Notes under the pieces: generated by a model
What the model saw: only the letters and a program-made list of their open reading frames with translations
The model's database searches: none
What the model was told of the DNA's origin: nothing
Program-made: the position numbers and the translations under genes
Source of the DNA: Reyranella sp.
GTDB taxonomy: Bacteria > Pseudomonadota > Alphaproteobacteria > Reyranellales > Reyranellaceae
Reading direction: 5' to 3'
Assembly: GCA_016780605.1 (NCBI GenBank)
Contig: JADHLS010000010.1
Location: forward strand, 1 to 18,885
DNA length: 18,885 nucleotides
Shown: one piece after another, positions 6,627-15,103 of the stretch
Position numbering within the stretch: the first letter of the stretch is position 1
How the letters are laid out: each line of letters starts with the position of its first letter

Positions 6627-6745
6627 GATTTTCCCCAACCGCGCCAAGACCTTAGACTTGTGGCCTTGCGAGGGCAAAATATCACGCCGCGGTGATCTGG
6701 ATTGCCTTGCATCGGCGTAGGCGGAGCGTCACTTACTAGGCTCTC
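6627..6745. promoter_or_regulatory. Divergent promoter region between the amidohydrolase and dsbD-like genes
   Basis: This 119-bp gap must hold the start signals for both outward-facing genes. It has an A/T-richer patch around 6673-6682 and an imperfect palindrome ATCAC-GCCGCG-GTGAT at 6681-6696 that could bind a regulator. I cannot pick -35/-10 boxes with confidence on either strand. There is no TGTCNGACA site here, so the GntR protein next door probably does not act at this point. Confidence 0.35.
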
Positions 6746-8878
6746 ATGAAGCGTCTGTTCGCCCTTCTCCTGGCGTTGATCGCGGCCCCGGCCTTCGCGC
6801 AATCCCCCTCGTCGGCCGTCGTGCAGACCGAGAACGTGCGCGCCGAGCTTCTGGCCGATGTTTCCGCCGTGAAACTGGGCGAGCCGTTCTGGGTCGCCCT
6901 GCGCCAGACCATCCGACCCAAATGGCACACCTACTGGAAGAACCCAGGTGAATCGGGGCTGCCGACCGAAATCGCCTGGAAGCTGCCCGAGGGCGCCAAG
7001 GCCGGACCGATCGTGTGGCCGCGTCCGCATCTCTTCGACATCGGCGGCATCATCAACTACGGCTTCAAGGACGAGGCGGTGCTGATGGTGCAGATCACGC
7101 CGTCCGCCAAGGCTGCCGGCGACTTCAAGCTCGCCGCCGAAGCCAACTGGCTGGTCTGCGAGGACGTCTGCATCCCCGAGGACGCCAAGCTCGCGCTGAC
7201 CTTGCCGGTGACGGCGACCGGTGCGCCCGCATCGCCCGCTACACGCGCGATCTTCGACAAGGCGCGCCAGCAGGTGCCGATGCCCAGTCCGTGGCCGGCG
7301 AAGTACGGCGTGGCGAAGTCGGGCGATCCCACGGTGATCGTCGAGGCCAAGGGCCTGAAGGCCGACACCATCCGCGACGTCTACTTCTTTCCGGCCGACT
7401 GGGGTCCGGTCGCCAGCATGGCCAAGCAGAATGCGGTGATCGGCGCCGAAGGCATCCGCATCCCGCTGCGCCGTGGCGACGCCAAGGCGGCGATGCCCGC
7501 CGAGCTCATGGGCACGCTGGTGCTGACCGAGAAGGCCGCGGGCGGCGACGTCCAGCAGGCCTTCGACGTCGCGGCCAAGCTCGATCCTGCCTTCGTGCCC
7601 ACGTCGTCATTGGCGGCGGCGGGCGGCGAACAGCTGTCGCTGGTCGAAGCCCTGCTGTTCGCGTTGCTGGGCGGCCTGATCCTGAACCTCATGCCCTGCG
7701 TGTTCCCCGTGCTCGCCATGAAGGCCGCAGCCTTCGCGCGCCTGGCCGGTCACGAGAGGAGCGCGATGCGGCGCGACGGCGTCGCCTATACGTTGGGCGT
7801 GCTGGTCTCCTTCGCCGCCATGGCCGCGCTGGTCATCGCCATCCGCGCCAGCGTCGGCGAGGTGACCTGGGGCTTCCAGTTCCAGTCGCCGGTCTTCTCG
7901 CTCCTGATCGCCTATCTCTTTTTCGTCGTCGGCCTCAACCTCTCCGGCGTGTTCGAGTTCAGCAGCCGCTTCGCCGGCATCGGCCAGGGTCTCGTCGCGC
8001 GCGGCGGCACGACCGGCGCCTTCTTCACCGGCGTGCTGGCCGTGATCGTGGCGACGCCCTGCACGGTGCCCTTCATGGCAGCCGCCGTGGGCTTTGCCCT
8101 CAGCCAGCCGGCGCCTGAAACCATGGCCGTACTGCTGGCGCTGGGGCTTGGCCTGGCGCTGCCTTATCTCCTGCTCGCAATCACGCCGGCGCTGCAGCGG
8201 TTGATGCCGCGGCCAGGCCCATGGATGGACCGGCTGCGCCAGTTCCTCGCCTTCCCGATGTACGCTTCGACGGTCTGGATGATCTGGGTGCTCACCCAGC
8301 AGACCGGCCCCGACGGCGTGATCTATGCACTGGGCGGCATGATCCTGATCGCCTTCGCCATCTGGCTGCTGAGACTTGGAAGCGGCGCATCGGCCGCGAC
8401 CTGGATGCGCCGCGGCCTCGCCGCCGTGGCCGTGCTGCTGGCTTTCGCCGCCGCGCTCAAACTAGAGGACGGCTCGGCCACGGCGGCCTCGGCGTCCGGC
8501 GGTCCGGCGGGGGGCGTCACCTTCGACGGCTGGGAGCGCTTCTCGCGCGAGCGCATGAACCAGGCGGTGGCCGAGGGCAAGCCGGTGTTCGTCGATTTCA
8601 CGGCGGCGTGGTGCATTACCTGTCTGGTGAACGAGCGCGTGGCGCTCGAGACGCCGGCGACGCGTCACGCCTTTGAACAGGCGGGCGTCGTGAAACTGAA
8701 GGGTGACTGGACCAACCGCGATCCCGAGATCACATCTTTGTTGAAGGAGCTGAGCCGCGCCGGCGTGCCGCTCTATCTTCTCTGGGTGCCCGGCGCCGCG
8801 CAGCCCAAGATCCTGCCGCAGGTGCTGACCGAGTCGTTGATTCTTTCCGAACTGGCCGAGATTCCGGCCAAGCGTTAG
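6746..8878 (+). CDS. DsbD/ScsB-type protein-disulfide reductase, membrane electron transporter
   Basis: This 710-residue protein carries electrons from cytoplasmic thioredoxin to the periplasm. In order: a signal peptide (about residues 1-18, cleavage near AFA-Q); a periplasmic immunoglobulin-like domain with the cysteine pair CEDVC (Cys138, Cys142); a membrane domain from about 300 to 575 with one key cysteine in each half, Cys318 in LNLMPCVFPVLAMK and Cys439 in VATPCTVPFMAAA; and a C-terminal thioredoxin-like domain with CITC (Cys623, Cys626) in VDFTAAWCITCLVNE. All six redox cysteines expected of a DsbD-type relay are present, so it should be functional. The large N-terminal part (about 280 residues) is nearer the ScsB-like variant than E. 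coli DsbD (565 residues). The redoxin follows 8 bp later and is a natural partner. The ribosome binding site is weak. Confidence 0.93.
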   Translation: MKRLFALLLALIAAPAFAQSPSSAVVQTENVRAELLADVSAVKLGEPFWVALRQTIRPKWHTYWKNPGESGLPTEIAWKLPEGAKAGPIVWPRPHLFDIGGIINYGFKDEAVLMVQITPSAKAAGDFKLAAEANWLVCEDVCIPEDAKLALTLPVTATGAPASPATRAIFDKARQQVPMPSPWPAKYGVAKSGDPTVIVEAKGLKADTIRDVYFFPADWGPVASMAKQNAVIGAEGIRIPLRRGDAKAAMPAELMGTLVLTEKAAGGDVQQAFDVAAKLDPAFVPTSSLAAAGGEQLSLVEALLFALLGGLILNLMPCVFPVLAMKAAAFARLAGHERSAMRRDGVAYTLGVLVSFAAMAALVIAIRASVGEVTWGFQFQSPVFSLLIAYLFFVVGLNLSGVFEFSSRFAGIGQGLVARGGTTGAFFTGVLAVIVATPCTVPFMAAAVGFALSQPAPETMAVLLALGLGLALPYLLLAITPALQRLMPRPGPWMDRLRQFLAFPMYASTVWMIWVLTQQTGPDGVIYALGGMILIAFAIWLLRLGSGASAATWMRRGLAAVAVLLAFAAALKLEDGSATAASASGGPAGGVTFDGWERFSRERMNQAVAEGKPVFVDFTAAWCITCLVNERVALETPATRHAFEQAGVVKLKGDWTNRDPEITSLLKELSRAGVPLYLLWVPGAAQPKILPQVLTESLILSELAEIPAKR

Positions 8879-8886
8879 GAGACAAC

Positions 8887-9525
8887 ATGTCGAGCTTCAT
8901 CGTTCCCCGCCGCACGCTGCTGCTGGGCAGCGCGGCCGCCGCCGTGATGCCCGCGATTGCCTTCGCCGATAGCCCCGACATCGGCAAGCCTGCGCCGCTC
9001 TTCACCGCCGTCGACAGCAACGGCAAGACATGGTCGCTGGCCGATCTCAAGGGCAAGGTCGTGGTGATCGAGACGACGAATGACGGCTGCCCCTACGTCC
9101 GCAAGCACTACAGCGCCAGGAACATGCAGGACCAGCAGCGCGAAGCCGCCGGCCAGGGCGTGGTGTGGCTGACCTCGGCGTCGTCGGCCAAGGGCGAGCA
9201 GGGCTATGTCACGGCCGCCCAGGCGAACGATCTCACCAAGAGCCGCGACGCCGCGCCCGCCGCCGTGCTGCTCGATCCTCAAAGCAAGATCGCGCGCGCC
9301 TACGGCGCCACCGTGACGCCGCACATGTACGTCATCGATGCCAACGGCACCCTGGTCTACAAGGGCGGCATCGATTCCATCCCATCGGCCGACGTCGCCG
9401 ACATTCCCAAGGCTAAGCAGTATGTGCGCGTGGCCTTGCGCGAAGTGCTGGCGGGCAGGCAGGTGGCCGAAGCGTCGACCCGGCCCTACGGCTGCACGCT
9501 GAAGTACCCGCGCGCCTCGTCGTAG
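8887..9525 (+). CDS. Exported redoxin (AhpC/TSA-thioredoxin-like, CPYV type)
   Basis: The 212-residue protein is a periplasmic thioredoxin-fold redoxin. The N-terminus PRRTLLLGSAAAAVMPAIAFA is a signal peptide (cut near residue 27), with a twin-arginine that could make it a Tat substrate. The mature part has DIGKPAPLFTAVDSNGKTWSL, then NDGCPYVRKHY with Cys68 at the active position, and TPHMYVID with the cis-Pro145. It has no CxxC; a second cysteine, Cys203 in RPYGCTLKY near the C-terminus, is the likely resolving partner, which fits a peroxiredoxin-like or atypical two-cysteine mechanism. The ATG follows AGGAG formed from the dsbD-like gene's stop (TAGGAGACA at 8876-8884), so translation is probably coupled and DsbD is the likely reductant. 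The oxidised substrate is unknown. Confidence 0.85.
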   Translation: MSSFIVPRRTLLLGSAAAAVMPAIAFADSPDIGKPAPLFTAVDSNGKTWSLADLKGKVVVIETTNDGCPYVRKHYSARNMQDQQREAAGQGVVWLTSASSAKGEQGYVTAAQANDLTKSRDAAPAAVLLDPQSKIARAYGATVTPHMYVIDANGTLVYKGGIDSIPSADVADIPKAKQYVRVALREVLAGRQVAEASTRPYGCTLKYPRASS

Positions 9526-9541
9526 GCCGGTCGGGCGCGCC

Positions 9542-10615
9542 ATGCCGCACGACGGCTGGCACTCGCACGTTCATCCGCATCCCCATCACCACCGGCATCA
9601 GTCGCCGACCCGGCGCTTCGTGCTGGCGGCAGCGACCTTCCTGCCTTTCGGCGGCGCCAGCGCCCAGAGTGCCGACGCCGCCCAGCGCATCGCCGACCAG
9701 GCCAGCCGCTTCCTCGCGTCGCTGGACGATGGCCAGCGTCGCAAGGTGTCGATCGCCTTCGATGCGCCCAACCGGCTCGACTGGCATTACATCCCGCGCA
9801 GCCGCGCGGGCCTGACGCTGGGCGAGATGACGCCGGTCCAGGCCGAGGCAGCGCGGTCGTTGTTCGCCACGGTGTTGAACGAGCAGGGCCTGAGCCTGCT
9901 CGACGGCGTGCGGCTGGTCGAGGGCGTGCTGCGCGAGCAGCAGGGCAGCTTCCGCGATCCCGACCGCTACTATGTCTCGATCTTCGGCACGCCCGGCCGC
10001 TTCCCCTGGGGCTGGCGCTTCGAGGGTCATCATCTGTCGCTGAACGTGGCGCTGCCGGCGGCGGCCAACATCGCGGTGACGCCGTTCTTCGTCGGCGCCC
10101 ATCCGGCCACGGTGCGCGAGGGCCCGCACAAGGGGTTCCGCCTGCTCGGCGCGTCCGAGGATCTCGCCCGCGAGATCATGACCGGCCTCAGCGAGTCGCA
10201 GCAGCGCATTGCGCTCATCGCCAACCGCTCGTTCGGCGACATTGTCGCGAGCCCGCAGCGCGAGCAGGATCTCGGCCAGCCGCGCGGCTTGCAGCTCGGC
10301 GCCATGGACGGCGCGGCGCGGCAGCGCGTCGAGGCCTTGATGGATCGCTTTCTCGGCACGCTCGCGCCCGACCTGGTGACGGCGCAGAAGCGGCGAGTCA
10401 TGGAGCAAGGCGTCGACCAGTTCCGTTTCGCCTGGGCGGGGTCGCTGCAGCGCGGCGAGGGCTACTACTTCCGCGTTCACGGACCGGTGACGTTGATCGA
10501 GTACGACAACACCCAGAACAGCGCCAACCACATCCATTCGGTATGGCGCGACCTCGCCGCCGACTTCGGCAACGACCCTTTGGGCGACCACTACCGCCGA
10601 CAACTGCATCGTTAG
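9542..10615 (+). CDS. DUF3500 protein with histidine-rich N-terminus, exported
   Basis: The 357-residue protein matches what I know of the DUF3500 family, whose function is undescribed. Typical stretches are PRSRAGLTLGEMTPVQAEAA (about residues 90-109), RDPDRYYVSIFGTPGRFPWG, FEGHHLSLNVALP, FFVGAHPATVREGPHKGFR and, near the end, HGPVTLIEYDNTQNSANHIH plus a final H-rich tail. The conserved GHH, H and E/D residues could bind a metal. The first 19 residues hold nine histidines (HSHVHPHPHHHRH), followed by a Tat-like signal TRRFVLAAATFLP ending near SAQ. No later ATG can replace the start at 9542, though the ribosome binding site is weak. It follows the redoxin by 16 bp and is probably in the same operon, so metal handling or redox chemistry outside the cytoplasm is a reasonable but unproved guess. 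Confidence 0.82.
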   Translation: MPHDGWHSHVHPHPHHHRHQSPTRRFVLAAATFLPFGGASAQSADAAQRIADQASRFLASLDDGQRRKVSIAFDAPNRLDWHYIPRSRAGLTLGEMTPVQAEAARSLFATVLNEQGLSLLDGVRLVEGVLREQQGSFRDPDRYYVSIFGTPGRFPWGWRFEGHHLSLNVALPAAANIAVTPFFVGAHPATVREGPHKGFRLLGASEDLAREIMTGLSESQQRIALIANRSFGDIVASPQREQDLGQPRGLQLGAMDGAARQRVEALMDRFLGTLAPDLVTAQKRRVMEQGVDQFRFAWAGSLQRGEGYYFRVHGPVTLIEYDNTQNSANHIHSVWRDLAADFGNDPLGDHYRRQLHR

Positions 10616-10738
10616 GCAGGTCGACCAGAATCTGCACTCCGGTGATCAGACAGCTGCAGAAGTCCACATTTGCAGTGCAATTTGCATTAGGGCATGTCAA
10701 ATTGAGGCATCTTCGTGGCAGTTCGGGGGAAGGCCGGC
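10616..10738 (+). promoter_or_regulatory. Leader and probable promoter region of the autotransporter gene
   Basis: This 123-bp gap includes an A/T-richer stretch (10660-10712) unlike the surrounding DNA. A palindrome TTGCA-G-TGCAA lies at 10670-10680, followed by a further TTTGCA at 10681-10686, which could be a protein-binding site or contain a -35 element (TTGCAG). I cannot name a matching -10 with confidence. GGGGGAAGG at 10725-10733 is the ribosome binding site for the ATG at 10739. No terminator-like hairpin with a T run follows the DUF3500 gene. Confidence 0.4.
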
Positions 10739-13700
10739 ATGGGCGCGGCAAATAAGAACAAGGGAAGCTTTTGGATAAAGAGCTGGCAGCGTGGTCTTGG
10801 AATCGGGGCAAGCGTGGCGACGCTGCTAGCCGCAAGCGCTCCAGCACAGGCGCAGTGGAACTACTACAACAACGCCAGCACATCCTTTTTCGTGCCGTTC
10901 GTGTCGGCCAACGGCCAGAACGCGCTCAACCCCGCGGATTTCCGCTTGGTATCGCTGACGCTGCCCTTCGGCACCGGCACGAAAACGAGCAACTTCACGA
11001 TGGATACCGGTTCACTGGGCATCAATGCCGGCCAGACGGCCTACCAACCCGGCCCGGGCGACGTCAATCTGGGGGCGGGCGGAATCACCTATTCGAGCAG
11101 CGGCACCAGCGGCAGCGGTACGCTCTATCTCACCACGGTGACGATCAATGGCCAGAACGGCCAGACGGCAACCGCGCGGGTGCCGATCCTGTGGTCGGCC
11201 GGCACCGCCGCGCAAATGGGTGTCGGCTTCGCGCGTGGCGGCCTGCAGCTGGCGAGCGGCATGCCTCTTCCCAACCTCAACCCCTTCCTGGGCTTGCTGA
11301 CGATCAACGGCCAGCCGGTGACGAACATGAACCCCGGCTACATCGTCACGAACAGCAGCGCCAATCCATACGGAGCGCCCGGCGTCATCCTTGGCCTGAC
11401 CCAGTCCAACACGAATAACTTTTCGTTCGTGCAGCTCACGCCGAGCGGCGCGGCACTGCCGGCCGGCTGCACCGTGGCCGGCATGGGATGCCCGGCAAGC
11501 TGGAACCCCGCTACGGCAACGATCAAGATGGGCACTCAGACAATCGGAAGCATCAACATGCTGCCCGACAGCGGCATCGGCTACATGATCGTTTCTCAGC
11601 CGGCCGGCGGCATCACGGGCACCCAGGCATGCGCGAATGCCAGCGCAAAATGCCTGCCCACCGGAACCCAGGTTTCGATCTTCCTGCCGGGCCAAAGCAC
11701 GGCTGTGGCGTCGTACACGTTCTCGGCAGACAACACCGCTACCCCGACGCCGCTCAGCAATGGAGTCCAGCCCTCGTTCGTGGAGGTCGTCCAGGACTCG
11801 TCGGTCGCTGCCCAGCTCAATACCGGGCGCGCATTCTTCGCCGGCTACGACTACCTTTACGACCCGATCGGCGGGTTCGTCGGCTATCGGCTGAGCGGCC
11901 TGGCCACCGCCGCCGGCACCACCGTGACAATCGTCCCGTTGCTGGCCCTGCAGGGCAACCTGGTGCTGCAGAACGGATTCAACGCGATCTTTCCGACCTA
12001 TCTGATGGCGGCAACGACGTTGCAGCAGACCGGTTCGGGCACTTTCAGCGGCTCGATCACGGGGCCGGGGAGTCTGGCCCTGAACAGCGGATCGGTGACG
12101 CTGGCGGGAACCGGCACATACACCGGCGGCACCATCGTGAACGGCGGCACGCTCACCGTCGCCAGCACCGGCTCGATCATCGGCGACCTCACCGTCAACA
12201 ACGGTGGCAGCTTCATCAACAGCGGCACGGTCAGCGGTGGCGGCAACCTCACGGTCAATAGCGGCGGCAGCTTCACCAACACCGGCACCTACAACACGCC
12301 GGGCGTATGGCAGCTCAATCAGGGCAGCTTCAGCAACAGCGGCAGCTTCATCGGCAACCTCGCCAACACCGGCACGGCGACCAACACCGGCTCGATCACC
12401 GGATCGGTGATAAACGGGGGCACTGGCACGTTCGTCAACAACGGGTCGATCAGCGGCGACGTGGCCAACCTCGGCGCCTTCTCCGGCAACGGCAGCATCG
12501 GCGGCAGCCTGTTCAACGCCGGCGTCGTCGCTCCCGGCAACTCCGTGGGCACGATCACGGTCGGCGGCAACTTCTCGCAATCGTCGAGCGGCGTTTATGC
12601 CACGGAGGTGTTCGGCGGTGGATCGAGCGACCGCATCAACGTCGGCGGCACTGCGACGTTGGGGGGCGCCGTGCAAGTGAGTGTGGTGCCCGGCCTGCCG
12701 CTGGCGCCTGTCGCGACCTACACCATCCTCAATGCCCAGGGTGGACTCGGCGGCACCACCTTCGCGTCGGTGAACGAGCTCTATCCCTTCCTGCAGTCGT
12801 CGCTGAGCTATGACGCCAACAACGTCTATCTCACCCTGCAGGTCGGCGGCTTCGCCGCCCAGGCGCTCAACAACACCCAGTACGCCGTCGGCGCGGTGCT
12901 CGACGCCAGCGCCCCCTTCGCCACCGGCGACTACGCCACCGTGCTCGGCACCATGGCCACCGCCACCGTCCAGCAGGGCCAAGCCTTCATGCAGGCGCTG
13001 TCGGGCAACAACTACGCCGGCTTCTCGACCTCCATGGTGCAGGGCGCGCAGCTGTTCATGAACAACTTCGCCAACCAGACCGGCGGCGGCGGCTCGCCGG
13101 TCAGCAATCGCGTCGCCCTCGCCGAAGCCTGCGATGTCGCCTGCGATCCGACCGCACCGCCCAAGTGGGGTGCCTGGGGCGGGGCGCTGGGCGGCTTGGG
13201 CACCATCGGCACCCAACAGCCGGTCGGCGCGGTCACCTACAATGCGGGCGGCGTCGCCGTGGGCCTCGACCGGCTGATCACCGACAGCTTCCGCATGGGC
13301 ATCACCACCGGCTACTCGACGGGCACGCAGTGGGTCTCGGGCTTCGATGGCCTGGGACGCTCCAACACCTTCCAGGTCGGCCTCTATGGCGGCTTCGCCC
13401 AGGACAAGGTCTATGCAGATGCCGTCGCGGGCTACGCCTACACGGGCAACCAGATGTGGCGCAACATTCCCATCCCCGGCCTGGCGCAGCGCACCGCCTA
13501 CGGCCAGACCGGCGCCAACCAGTTCTATGGCCAGGTCGAGACCGGCTATCGCTTCGATCTTGGCGGCACGGCGCAGGCCTTCGTCACACCGTTCGCTCGG
13601 CTGCAGGCCTACACCGGCACCCAGAACGCCTTCACCGAGACCGGGGCGCAGTCCTTGAACCTCACGGTGGCGCAGCAGACCACCAACTCACTGCGCTCGG

Positions 13701-14008
13701 TGCTGGGGGCACAGCTCGGTGGCGCGATGGATCTCGGTTGGCGAGAGAAGCTGGCGATGCAGTTCCGGCTGGGCTGGAGCCATGAATATGCCGATGTCGG
13801 CCGGCCGGTGACGGCGACACTCGCGGGCGCACCCGCCATGCCGTTCACGACCTGGGGCGTCTCTCCGCAGCGTGACGGCGTGCTGATCGGCCTTTCAGCC
13901 AACACCGCCGTGGCCGACGCGACCTCGATCTATCTCCGCTACGAGGGCGACATCTCCGGACAGGACAACATGCACGCCATCACCGCCGGCGTGCGCATGA
14001 CCTGGTGA
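10739..14008 (+). CDS. Autotransporter (type V secretion) with pepsin-like aspartic protease passenger domain
   Basis: The 1089-residue product begins with a long signal peptide (about 1-38, cut at AQA-Q). Residues 45-390 look like a pepsin-fold aspartic protease: NFTMDTGSLGI with Asp89; ITYSSSGTSGSGTLYLTTV with a flap-like Tyr118; GVILGLT at 215-221; MLPDSGIGYMIV with Asp277; and GRAFFAGYDYLYDPIGGFVGY at 363-383. Asp89 and Asp277 are 188 residues apart (183 in pepsin), and the last motif follows Asp277 by 86, as in pepsin. Likely disulfide cysteines are 244/251 and 298/305. Residues 431-610 are Gly/Ser/Thr/Asn-rich autotransporter beta-strand repeats, 611-705 end the passenger, and about 795-1089 form a 12-strand-type beta-barrel ending in the aromatic MTW. 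The start is the ATG at 10739 with GGGGGAAGG; a GTG at 10715 would only lengthen the signal. It should display or release a protease at the cell surface. Catalytic activity is inferred, not shown. Confidence 0.88.
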   Translation: MGAANKNKGSFWIKSWQRGLGIGASVATLLAASAPAQAQWNYYNNASTSFFVPFVSANGQNALNPADFRLVSLTLPFGTGTKTSNFTMDTGSLGINAGQTAYQPGPGDVNLGAGGITYSSSGTSGSGTLYLTTVTINGQNGQTATARVPILWSAGTAAQMGVGFARGGLQLASGMPLPNLNPFLGLLTINGQPVTNMNPGYIVTNSSANPYGAPGVILGLTQSNTNNFSFVQLTPSGAALPAGCTVAGMGCPASWNPATATIKMGTQTIGSINMLPDSGIGYMIVSQPAGGITGTQACANASAKCLPTGTQVSIFLPGQSTAVASYTFSADNTATPTPLSNGVQPSFVEVVQDSSVAAQLNTGRAFFAGYDYLYDPIGGFVGYRLSGLATAAGTTVTIVPLLALQGNLVLQNGFNAIFPTYLMAATTLQQTGSGTFSGSITGPGSLALNSGSVTLAGTGTYTGGTIVNGGTLTVASTGSIIGDLTVNNGGSFINSGTVSGGGNLTVNSGGSFTNTGTYNTPGVWQLNQGSFSNSGSFIGNLANTGTATNTGSITGSVINGGTGTFVNNGSISGDVANLGAFSGNGSIGGSLFNAGVVAPGNSVGTITVGGNFSQSSSGVYATEVFGGGSSDRINVGGTATLGGAVQVSVVPGLPLAPVATYTILNAQGGLGGTTFASVNELYPFLQSSLSYDANNVYLTLQVGGFAAQALNNTQYAVGAVLDASAPFATGDYATVLGTMATATVQQGQAFMQALSGNNYAGFSTSMVQGAQLFMNNFANQTGGGGSPVSNRVALAEACDVACDPTAPPKWGAWGGALGGLGTIGTQQPVGAVTYNAGGVAVGLDRLITDSFRMGITTGYSTGTQWVSGFDGLGRSNTFQVGLYGGFAQDKVYADAVAGYAYTGNQMWRNIPIPGLAQRTAYGQTGANQFYGQVETGYRFDLGGTAQAFVTPFARLQAYTGTQNAFTETGAQSLNLTVAQQTTNSLRSVLGAQLGGAMDLGWREKLAMQFRLGWSHEYADVGRPVTATLAGAPAMPFTTWGVSPQRDGVLIGLSANTAVADATSIYLRYEGDISGQDNMHAITAGVRMTW
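10871..11908 (+). other. Pepsin-like domain inside the autotransporter
   Basis: This marks the part coding residues 45-390. Both lobes of a bilobed aspartic protease are accounted for: first catalytic Asp codon at 11003-11005 (DTGS), flap tyrosine codon at 11090-11092, second catalytic Asp codon at 11567-11569 (DSGI). The second motif lacks the Thr usual after DTG/DSG in A1 enzymes and has Ile instead. The bacterial DUF3443-type proteins with VDTGS motifs are another possible relative. Confidence 0.75.
12032..12568 (+). repeat. Autotransporter beta-strand repeat region
   Basis: Codes residues 432-610, a run of short degenerate units such as GSFINSGTVSG, GSFTNTGTYN, GSFSNSGSFIG and NTGSITGSV. 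The first unit (GSGTFSGSITGPGSLALNSG, then TYTGGTIVNGGTLTV) matches the PATR type that forms rungs of the passenger beta-helix. It separates the protease domain from the barrel. Confidence 0.8.
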
Positions 14009-14011
14009 GGC

Positions 14012-15100
<1,089 letters not shown>

Positions 15101-15103
15101 GGC

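Noticed and set aside
4476..6695. Long plus-strand open frame of 739 codons
   Set aside because: It lies opposite the udh, gntR and amidohydrolase genes, whose products have clear family motifs. The plus-strand translation is rich in Arg, His, Asp and Ala with no recognisable domain, as expected of an antisense shadow in GC-rich DNA.
10715..10738. GTG start for the autotransporter 24 bases upstream
   Set aside because: The ATG at 10739 has the better ribosome binding site. The GTG cannot be fully excluded but changes only the signal peptide lead.
12032..12568. CRISPR-like array, because of regularly repeated short sequences
   Set aside because: The repeats are degenerate, in frame, and code for beta-strand units of the autotransporter. 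There are no constant repeats with unique spacers and no cas genes.
11012..13216. Long minus-strand open frame of 734 codons opposite the autotransporter
   Set aside because: The repeat-rich, GC-biased autotransporter gene keeps this frame open. The translation has no motif and no plausible start signal.
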